DNA of 53,911 nucleotides from an uncultured Bacilli bacterium. Its GTDB lineage: Bacteria > Bacillota_I > Bacilli_A > RF39 > UBA660. The notes under the pieces were generated by a model, which had not been told where the DNA came from, ran no database searches, and worked only from the letters and a program-made list of their open reading frames with translations. Positions within the stretch are counted from its first letter, which is position 1; every line of letters starts with the position of its first letter. This document shows, piece after piece, positions 30,658 to 38,548 of this stretch. The stretch lies in the NCBI GenBank assembly GCA_947598485.1, contig CANQFJ010000008.1:1-53911 (forward strand), in the 5' to 3' direction. Made by a program: the position numbers and the translations under genes.

Positions 30658-31077
30658 ATGGCAAATAAACAAGTATGGACTGCAACCGGTAGAAGAAAGA
30701 AAAGTATTGCAAAAGTTACTTTGACTGGTGGTACAGGTAATATTACTGTTAATGGTGTAGATGTTAATGAATATATGCCTTATCAAACACTAGTTATGGA
30801 TTTAACTCAACCATTAGTTCTAACTGATAACTTAAATCGTTTCGATATTACTGTTGAAGTTACAGGTGGTGGATTCTCTGGTCAAACAGGAGCTATTCGT
30901 TTAGGTATAACTAGAGCTTTATTAAAGTTCGATGAAAAAACTGATCAAACAAGAGAAGATAGTTATAGACATATCTTAAAGAATGCTGGATTTGTTACAA
31001 GAGACCCAAGAGTTAAAGAAAGAAAGAAATACGGTCTTAAGAAAGCTCGTAGAGCTCCACAATTTAGTAAACGTTAA
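30658..31077 (+). CDS. rpsI: 30S ribosomal protein S9
   Basis: [29 protein letters not shown]. Confidence 0.98.
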   Translation: MANKQVWTATGRRKKSIAKVTLTGGTGNITVNGVDVNEYMPYQTLVMDLTQPLVLTDNLNRFDITVEVTGGGFSGQTGAIRLGITRALLKFDEKTDQTREDSYRHILKNAGFVTRDPRVKERKKYGLKKARRAPQFSKR

Positions 31078-31088
31078 TATTTATTACC

Positions 31089-31115
31089 AAAGCCCAATAT
31101 ACTGGGCTTTTTTGT
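31089..31115 (+). terminator. intrinsic terminator after rpsI
   Basis: AAAGCCCA-ATATAC-TGGGCTTT followed by T-tract. Confidence 0.9.
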
Positions 31116-31147
31116 TTATTTTGATATAATTAATATGGGAGAGTATT

Positions 31148-32059
31148 ATGAATAAAGATTTTATATATGTTTGTCAAAACGCTAAATATGTTCATATTAA
31201 TTATAAAAAAGTAGATGAAATAATTAATTTAATTGAAGATAAAGGCGTAAGCCATTGGCTTGACTCTAACCCTTATGGTATTTTAGATTTAAATATTAAT
31301 GATTTAATACTATTCTTATTTATATATCATGCTATTGGTGATTATTGTCTATGGGGTGAGCCTAAATGGCAAATAAAGGCTGATGATCGAATACTTGATG
31401 GTTCTTATGCGACTATATACATTATCGTAAAAAGATTTAAACATAATCAAAATTTTGATATGAGCTATAAAGAATTTAAAGATTTTATGAAAGGCAATGT
31501 CGAAATCCCTTTATTAGACGATAGATATAATAATTTAAAAACATTATATGAATTTATAAATTCTTTAGATAAACCATTATCATCAATAATTTTAGATATA
31601 AAATCAGACATTGAGTTATTAGAATATCTAGTTAATAACTTATCTTTCTTTGATGATAAAGCCTCTTATCAAGGAAAAGTAATTCACTTTTATAAAAGGG
31701 CTCAATTACTCGCCTCTGACTTAATTCATGTTATTAATAAAAAGCTAAATAAAGATATAGATTATTCACATTTAATAGGATGTGCGGATTATAAAGTACC
31801 TCAGGTAATGAGATGCTATGGAATGCTTGAATTTGATGATAGTTTAGCATCTAAAGTTGATAATAAAATAGAAATTAAGGAAAATAGTGAAGAAGAAGTT
31901 GAAATTAGAGCTAGTGACTTAATGGTAATAGATTATATTTATGAAAAGTTAAATAAAAAATATTCGCGAATGGATATCAATGACTTTATTTGGCTTTTGG
32001 GTCAAGATAAAACTAAAATGACTAAACCGTATCATCGTACTATAACGAGTCATTACTAA
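31148..32059 (+). CDS. DUF2419-family queuosine salvage N-glycosylase (Qng1-like)
   Basis: VHINYKKVDEII, GKVIHFYKRAQLLASDL, ADYKVPQVMRCYGMLEFDDSLASKVDN, EEVEIRAS, PYHRTITSHY. Confidence 0.8.
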   Translation: MNKDFIYVCQNAKYVHINYKKVDEIINLIEDKGVSHWLDSNPYGILDLNINDLILFLFIYHAIGDYCLWGEPKWQIKADDRILDGSYATIYIIVKRFKHNQNFDMSYKEFKDFMKGNVEIPLLDDRYNNLKTLYEFINSLDKPLSSIILDIKSDIELLEYLVNNLSFFDDKASYQGKVIHFYKRAQLLASDLIHVINKKLNKDIDYSHLIGCADYKVPQVMRCYGMLEFDDSLASKVDNKIEIKENSEEEVEIRASDLMVIDYIYEKLNKKYSRMDINDFIWLLGQDKTKMTKPYHRTITSHY

Positions 32060-32075
32060 AATTAAAGGAGGTATT

Positions 32076-32522
32076 ATGAATCTGGTAATTGAAAAACTTA
32101 AAAAAGAAGACTTAAAAGAAGCTGTTAAAATATATGATGAAAACCATAATTTGCAGACAAATGAAGAAAAATTGTTAGCCACATATGATGAAATATATAA
32201 TAATCCTGCTTATCATAATATTGTTGCTAAAGTAGACAATAAGATAGTAGGTCTTGCAACTATTATTATAAATTATGATATAGTCGAGGAATTAAAACCC
32301 TTTTTAACTGTGTGGAATTTTGGCATAAAAAAAGAGTATCGCAGAAAAAAGATAGGTACTAAAATGTTTGAATATATTTATGAATTTGCTAAAAATTCTA
32401 ACTGTGATTTCATTTCTTTAATCGCTGAGGCTAATAACAAAGTTGCTCAATCATTTTATGAAAGCCTTGGCTATAACAAAGAAGTTGGTTATGTAAAACT
32501 AATTGATAAGGAAAAATGGTAG
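32076..32522 (+). CDS. GNAT-family N-acetyltransferase
   Basis: FGIKKEYRRKKIGTKMFEYIYEFAK, AQSFYESLGY. Confidence 0.88.
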   Translation: MNLVIEKLKKEDLKEAVKIYDENHNLQTNEEKLLATYDEIYNNPAYHNIVAKVDNKIVGLATIIINYDIVEELKPFLTVWNFGIKKEYRRKKIGTKMFEYIYEFAKNSNCDFISLIAEANNKVAQSFYESLGYNKEVGYVKLIDKEKW

Positions 32523-32538
32523 GAAAGGATTAAAAAAT

Positions 32539-32898
32539 ATGAATTATAGTTATATAATGGGCATTAAAAATGTTGATGAATTAAAAAACAAGAATTTTAA
32601 AATTGAGCCAATTGATGAAGATTATGGCATCACTTTTGATGATAGCCAAAGATCGGAGTATGAATCATTTATTTTCCGAAATTTAGAAAATGGCTATTGG
32701 AACGAATATTTAGGTAAAGAAATAGTTTTTATATTTAAGTTTAATGACTCTGAAATTAAAAGATATGTGTTAAATAAAAATAATGAAAAAGAAATATTAA
32801 AGTTATGTTGTGACTTTGCTGAGTGTAATTTTAATTCTATTGAAGAAATGTTAAAAGAAAACGAATTTTACCTAAAAAATTATTTTGATAATAAGTAA
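32539..32898 (+). CDS. hypothetical protein
   Basis: ATG at 32539 preferred. Confidence 0.65.
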   Translation: MNYSYIMGIKNVDELKNKNFKIEPIDEDYGITFDDSQRSEYESFIFRNLENGYWNEYLGKEIVFIFKFNDSEIKRYVLNKNNEKEILKLCCDFAECNFNSIEEMLKENEFYLKNYFDNK

Positions 32899-33518
32899 TG
32901 CGTATGATTTTAGAAGATTATAAAGATTTAAAATATAAAGAATTTACTATGAAAATTACTTCATCTAAATATCCTATTTTGGGAATAAGAATACCGGTTT
33001 TAAGAAAATTAGCTAAAAAGATAAGCTATGAAGAATTTATTAAAGAAAGTAATCTTGCTACTTATGAAGAAGTTATGTTACTTGGTATGCTTATTCCTAA
33101 AATTAAAGATGAAGAAAAAAGACTTCAAGCTATAAAAAATTACATAAAATATATTGATTGCTGGAGCCTATGTGATACTTTCTGCAGTAATTTAAAGTTC
33201 ATAAAAAAAGATTTAGATAAATATTATTCCTTTATAGTTGATTATCTATCTAAATCTAAAACTTATTATATAAGATTTGGCCTAGTAATGCTTTTAAAAT
33301 ATGCTAAAGAAGATAGATTCTGGGATGATACCTTAAATAAACTTTTACTTATAACTAATAATGATTATTATGTTCAAATGGCTATGGCGTGGCTTCTTAG
33401 TGAAATGGCTGTATACAACAAAACAAAAATCATTAGTTATGCTGAAAGTATTAATCCTGTTGTTAAGAAAATGCTATATCAAAAGATGAAAGATTCATAT
33501 AGAATAGAGACTAGATAA
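32898..33518 (+). CDS. AlkD-like DNA alkylation repair protein
   Basis: GIRIPVLRKLAKKI, WSLCDTFC, MAMAWLLSEMAV. Confidence 0.85.
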   Translation: MRMILEDYKDLKYKEFTMKITSSKYPILGIRIPVLRKLAKKISYEEFIKESNLATYEEVMLLGMLIPKIKDEEKRLQAIKNYIKYIDCWSLCDTFCSNLKFIKKDLDKYYSFIVDYLSKSKTYYIRFGLVMLLKYAKEDRFWDDTLNKLLLITNNDYYVQMAMAWLLSEMAVYNKTKIISYAESINPVVKKMLYQKMKDSYRIETR

Positions 33519-33520
33519 TT

Positions 33521-34531
33521 TTAAAAAATATATTTATTTACAAAAGGAATCTTTTTAAGTAAATAAACAGTGATATAGGAAATACCTAAAATTAAAAATA
33601 CATATAATATAAATCCCAAATAAGGTGAAGTTAGGATAAATTTAAATTTCAACAATTTATAAACAACATTAATAAAAAATTGATGAATAACATATATTCC
33701 TAAACTACAAGAGCCTAATGATGCAATAAAAACTTGTAGTTTTTTTGGCATCTTTATTTCTTTATTTTTAAATAATACTAATACCATATTAGCAACTAAG
33801 AAAACAGTAATAGAACCATAAGAAATTGGAATATAAGGTGTCTTAGTAATAGAACTTATAATAATTAAAACCATAGAAACAATACCAAGAAAGATACTTA
33901 TTAAAGTTTCCCATAAAGTGGATTTATGATTAATGATATAAGCCCCATATATGTAGTAAAAAACAAAGGCTGAAGCAATAGGAATTGTAAAGGCAATATT
34001 AACATTAAAGATACTTTGAATATCCGGAATTAAGATAGAGAATATAAATAGTAAAATAAGAAAATATTTATAGTCTTTTTCTTTTATATTCTTAGTTATT
34101 ATTCTTAAAAAAGGCGTTATTAAATATAGACCTAATATTGTATATAAGTACCACATATGAGCCCAAAGATTGCCTGTTATAATGTTTTTGAGAGTCTTAG
34201 GTATATAATTGATACTTATTACTCTTGTATCAAAATATAGTTCTAAAAAGGAAAAGGCACCACCGAATATTAAGATGATTAATAATATTCTTTTACAATA
34301 TTTCTTAAGCATTAAAGAAACATCTATGTCTTTATTTAAAAAATACATTCCACTTAGCATTATAAAAAGTGGTATAGAAAAGTAGCATAATAAAGCAACG
34401 GTGCTATATATTACTTGTGCATTACCTGCTAAATGGAAAGTATTTATAGTGTTTCCCACAATGTGCATCATAATAACACAAATCATTCCAATTATGCGCA
34501 AAAGATCAAGCCAAACCATTCTCTTTTTCAT
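33521..34531 (-). CDS. acyltransferase family 3 membrane protein
   Basis: LDLLRIIGMICVIMMHI, about 10 TM segments. Confidence 0.85.
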   Translation of the reverse strand: MKKRMVWLDLLRIIGMICVIMMHIVGNTINTFHLAGNAQVIYSTVALLCYFSIPLFIMLSGMYFLNKDIDVSLMLKKYCKRILLIILIFGGAFSFLELYFDTRVISINYIPKTLKNIITGNLWAHMWYLYTILGLYLITPFLRIITKNIKEKDYKYFLILLFIFSILIPDIQSIFNVNIAFTIPIASAFVFYYIYGAYIINHKSTLWETLISIFLGIVSMVLIIISSITKTPYIPISYGSITVFLVANMVLVLFKNKEIKMPKKLQVFIASLGSCSLGIYVIHQFFINVVYKLLKFKFILTSPYLGFILYVFLILGISYITVYLLKKIPFVNKYIF

Positions 34532-34601
34532 ACCATCACCAAATTAATTTTAACATTTGCCAAGTATAATAACAATATTTAGGATAATTAAATAACCTAA
34601 G

Positions 34602-34639
34602 AAACTCATATATTTAAATATGAAAAAGTATATGAGTTT
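34602..34639 (+). repeat. perfect 11-bp inverted repeat with amidase start codon in its loop
   Basis: AAACTCATATA (34602-34612) / TATATGAGTTT (34629-34639), ATG at 34620. Confidence 0.8.
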
Positions 34640-35267
34640 TATTCTGTTTAGTTTTTTATTACTATTAACTGTGGTAGGTTTTGCTAGTGCTAAAGAAAAT
34701 AAGTTAAAAGATAAAGTGATTCTTGTCGATCCTGGTCACGGAAACAAGGATCCCGGGACTGTCGTGGGCGATATCTATGAAAAAAATATTAATTTAAAGA
34801 TTAGTTTAAAGCTTAAAGAAGAGTTAGAAAAACAAGGAGCAAAAGTTATCTTAACAAGAGATGGAGATTATGATTTAGCGTATCCCAATGCTTCTTATCG
34901 CAAGAAAAGTGATTTTGATAATCGTATTAAATTAATTAATAACTCGCATGGTGATTTATATTTATCAATTCATTTAAACTATCTTGCAAACAGTAAGTAT
35001 TATGGACCTCAGGTATTTTATGATAAAGACAATAAAAACCTTGCTGAAATAGTTCAACAAACTCTCAACAAAGACATTAAAAGTGATAGAGAAATAAAAA
35101 AAATACCTAGCAGTACTTATATGTATGATAAACTAAAGGTGCCTGGTGTACTTATAGAATGCGGCTTTTTATCAAATACTAATGAAAGAGATTTACTACA
35201 GTCTGATACTTATCAAGATAAATTATCTAAATCAATTACAAAAGCTTTAAAAAAATATTTCACTTAA
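34620..35267 (+). CDS. secreted N-acetylmuramoyl-L-alanine amidase, CwlD-like
   Basis: signal peptide; VILVDPGHGNKDPGTV, SIHLNYL, IECGFLSN. Confidence 0.9.
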   Translation: MKKYMSFILFSFLLLLTVVGFASAKENKLKDKVILVDPGHGNKDPGTVVGDIYEKNINLKISLKLKEELEKQGAKVILTRDGDYDLAYPNASYRKKSDFDNRIKLINNSHGDLYLSIHLNYLANSKYYGPQVFYDKDNKNLAEIVQQTLNKDIKSDREIKKIPSSTYMYDKLKVPGVLIECGFLSNTNERDLLQSDTYQDKLSKSITKALKKYFT

Positions 35268-35361
35268 CTTTCACAAAAAACACTAAAAATGTACAAATAA
35301 TAATATTATATTTAAAATGATTTGTGATATAATGATAATGCGAAAAAATAAGGTGGCTATT

Positions 35362-36294
35362 GTGAAAGATAAAACATTTAAATCATTAGATGAACAAATC
35401 GCTATTTTAAGAACAAAAGGATTAGTAATTAATGATGAAGAATTTACTAAAGATATCCTTTTGCGAGAAAACTATTTCTTTTTAACAGGATATAGGTTTT
35501 TGTTTATGAGATCTTTAAGTGATAGACGCTTTATCGAGGGTACTAAATTTGAAGAACTTTATGCTATGTTTGTTTTTGATAGGCAATTAAGAAATATACT
35601 ATTTAAAAATATCTTAGTTGTTGAAAACAACCTTAAAAGTATTATGTCTTACGTATTAAGTAAGAATCATGGCTTTAAGGAAAAAAATTACTTAAATCCT
35701 AATAATTTTGTTCATGACTCCTCAAAAAATAGGCAAATTAATGATTTAATCCACAAAATGAAAAGACAAATTAGCATAAATGGTAAACAACATAGTGCAA
35801 CAAGTCACTATTTAGCCAATTATGGTTACATACCACTTTGGGTAGTTGTAAAAGTTTTATCTTTCGGCATTGTTGGAGAGCTTTATACAGTATTACAACA
35901 CGAGGATCAATTAGAAATAGCAGATGTGTTTAGAGTTGAGATTGATTCCTTAGAAGAATATCTCCCAATTCTAGCTAATTATCGAAATTTATGTGCACAT
36001 GAAGATATATGCTATTTAAATAGATCACAATCAATAATCGGTAACACCTTATATCATAACCTACTTAACATACCGAAAATGGATGGCGAATATATATATG
36101 GTAAAGATGACTTGTTTGCACTAATTATTATTTTAAAGAGAATCTTAAAAAGAGATGATTTTTCTTTAATGTTAAATGAACTTAGTTATGAATTAGATAT
36201 ATTGGAAGGCAAATTAAGTTCTATACCAATAGAGAAAATTCTTGATCAAATGGGATTTCCTGTCAATTATCGAGACATAGGAAGGATGAATTGA
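35362..36294 (+). CDS. Abi_2 (AbiD/AbiF-type) HEPN-family protein
   Basis: SLDEQIAILRTKGLVI, RENYFFLTGYRFLF, FDRQLRNILFKNILVVENNLKS, ANYRNLCAHED (RX4H); GTG 35362 after AAGGTGG. Confidence 0.85.
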   Translation: MKDKTFKSLDEQIAILRTKGLVINDEEFTKDILLRENYFFLTGYRFLFMRSLSDRRFIEGTKFEELYAMFVFDRQLRNILFKNILVVENNLKSIMSYVLSKNHGFKEKNYLNPNNFVHDSSKNRQINDLIHKMKRQISINGKQHSATSHYLANYGYIPLWVVVKVLSFGIVGELYTVLQHEDQLEIADVFRVEIDSLEEYLPILANYRNLCAHEDICYLNRSQSIIGNTLYHNLLNIPKMDGEYIYGKDDLFALIIILKRILKRDDFSLMLNELSYELDILEGKLSSIPIEKILDQMGFPVNYRDIGRMN

Positions 36295-36295
36295 A

Positions 36296-37480
36296 ATGGA
36301 AGAAAATGAAGAAAAAATTTTAGAAGAAGTAAGTGATAATAATTTTGCAAGTAAAAACGCAAGTAAGAGAAAAAAAGGTAGCCGTATTTTAGTTGTCATT
36401 GCTATGATAGGCGTCTTTTTTGCTGGCTGTGCAGGAATGTTTGGTTTAATTTACGCTTTTCCTTCATTATTTACTAGTGAACTAACAAGAATTGAAAAAA
36501 ATGTTACAATAACTGATACAGGCATTGCCGAAGCTGTTGATAAAGTTTATAACTCCGTTGTTATAGTATCTGTTTATAATAAAAATAATTTATATGGTTC
36601 TGGTACAGGTTTCGTTTACTCTAAAGATGATGATAATGCTTATATATTAACAAATAACCATGTAGTTGAAAATTCTGATAAAGTTATGGTTAGCTTTACT
36701 GATGGAAAAGTTATTGAAGCCAAGCTTGTGGGTACCAATGAACTTGCTGATATTGCTGTACTTTCCGTGGATGCTGATGAGTCTTTAGCTGTTGCGGAAA
36801 TAGGCAGTAGTGAAAATGTTAGAGTTGGTGATACAACTTTTACGGTAGGTGCTCCTCTTGATAGTGTTTATTCTTGGACTGTAACAAGAGGAATTATTTC
36901 TGGTAAAGATCGTATGGTTCAAGTAGCCGTTAACAGTGGGGACTACATAATGAAAGTAATTCAAACGGATGCTGCTATTAATAATGGTAATAGTGGCGGC
37001 CCATTATGCAATGCTAATGGGGAAGTAATAGGCATTAACTCTCTAAAGCTTGTTGATGAATCTGTCGAAGGAATGGGCTTTGCTATTCCTATTGAACGAG
37101 CAATAAAATATGCTGATATGATTAGAAAAGGTGAGATAATTGTTCAACCTCATCTTGGAACATCAATGCTTAATGTAGTTGATATACTATATTCTTATCC
37201 AACTAGATATGCTTCTATATATCGTGAACTTGTTGAAAATGATATTAATGAGGGCGTTGTTGTATATAGTGTTGAAAAGGATTCTTCTGCTGCTAAAGCA
37301 GGATTAGAATCAGGAGATATTATCACTAAAATTAATGAAGATGATGTCATAAATGTAGCTTATTTTAAGTATTATTTATATAATTATAATGTTGGTGATA
37401 AAATTACAATTACTTATATTAGAGATGGTAAAGAGAAAACCGTCACTATTACACTTGAAGGCGCCAGTAAAACTTATTAG
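36296..37480 (+). CDS. HtrA/DegP-like trypsin family protease with PDZ domain
   Basis: TNNHVV, LADIAVL, NNGNSGGPL triad; N-terminal TM; PDZ. Confidence 0.95.
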   Translation: MEENEEKILEEVSDNNFASKNASKRKKGSRILVVIAMIGVFFAGCAGMFGLIYAFPSLFTSELTRIEKNVTITDTGIAEAVDKVYNSVVIVSVYNKNNLYGSGTGFVYSKDDDNAYILTNNHVVENSDKVMVSFTDGKVIEAKLVGTNELADIAVLSVDADESLAVAEIGSSENVRVGDTTFTVGAPLDSVYSWTVTRGIISGKDRMVQVAVNSGDYIMKVIQTDAAINNGNSGGPLCNANGEVIGINSLKLVDESVEGMGFAIPIERAIKYADMIRKGEIIVQPHLGTSMLNVVDILYSYPTRYASIYRELVENDINEGVVVYSVEKDSSAAKAGLESGDIITKINEDDVINVAYFKYYLYNYNVGDKITITYIRDGKEKTVTITLEGASKTY

Positions 37481-37505
37481 AAGTGAGGAGTTCACTTCTT
37501 TTTCA
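37479..37505 (+). terminator. intrinsic terminator after htrA-like gene
   Basis: AGAAGTGA-GGAGT-TCACTTCT followed by TTTT. Confidence 0.75.
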
Positions 37506-37555
37506 TTGACTTTTGTATATAGTAAATTTAAAATAAATAGACAAGGAGACTAAAT

Positions 37556-38548
37556 ATGAATAATGTTAAACTAAGAAGATTTACAGCATATTGCCTAGAC
37601 CTTTTAATTATAACTTTAATAGCTACGGGGCTGTTTGAAATAAAGGCTTTGCATCCATATGCTGATAAATATGAAGATGCCTATAATGAATACAACGATT
37701 ATGTTACAAAAGTAAGAGAAGCTACAACAGGAGAGAAAGCCAAAGAGGGCACTTTAATTGCTTATTTTAATAGTGATTTAAGTGAAGAAGATTTTAAGAA
37801 AATTGAAACGGATTTAAATAAGATAGATAATGTCACTGACACTAAACTAGTAACAAAAGAAGATATTTCTAGTGAAGAAAAAGATAAGTTAATCTTATCT
37901 ATAAAAGATTATTTTAATACTAATGAAAATGTAAGTGCCTACATAGTTTCTATCAAAGATATTGATAAAGCCGATGATATTATAAAAGATATCCAAAAGG
38001 TTGAAAATATTGATGAAACATTAGAATATAAAGATTCAGAAGAAATTAAATCAATAGTTGATATGACTGATAGTGAACGGAAAGAATACTTGGCTAAAAC
38101 GGGTTCTTTACTTAGAGATGTAGATTATTATGGTATTAGCTATAACATATGTTGGCTAGCAGTTATAATTTTATATTTTACTTTATTCCCATATTTTAAT
38201 AAAGGAATGACAATTGGTAAAAGAGTAGTTAAACTTCAAATGGTAAGAAGTGATGATGAGAAGAAAAAAGTTAGCTTATGGCAATATTTAGTTAAAGCTA
38301 TTTTATGTCCTATTTATGGTACGGCAGCTTTATCAAATAGTTTAACATTTATTGTTATGGTAATAACTCCATTATTACTAGATGGAGCAAATTTTGCCTA
38401 TGTTACTACATATATTAATTTAGCAATAAGTTTAATTTGTTATATTGACTTTTTTGTCATTGCGTTTAGAAAAGATGGTTTAGGCATTAGTGATAAATTA
38501 GCAAAGGTTAAGGTGATAGATTATGTTGGAAATCAAGAAAATAACTAA
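37556..38548 (+). CDS. RDD-family membrane protein with large insert after TM1
   Basis: LRRFTAYCLDLLIITLIA, NKGMTIGKRVVKLQMV. Confidence 0.8.
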   Translation: MNNVKLRRFTAYCLDLLIITLIATGLFEIKALHPYADKYEDAYNEYNDYVTKVREATTGEKAKEGTLIAYFNSDLSEEDFKKIETDLNKIDNVTDTKLVTKEDISSEEKDKLILSIKDYFNTNENVSAYIVSIKDIDKADDIIKDIQKVENIDETLEYKDSEEIKSIVDMTDSERKEYLAKTGSLLRDVDYYGISYNICWLAVIILYFTLFPYFNKGMTIGKRVVKLQMVRSDDEKKKVSLWQYLVKAILCPIYGTAALSNSLTFIVMVITPLLLDGANFAYVTTYINLAISLICYIDFFVIAFRKDGLGISDKLAKVKVIDYVGNQENN

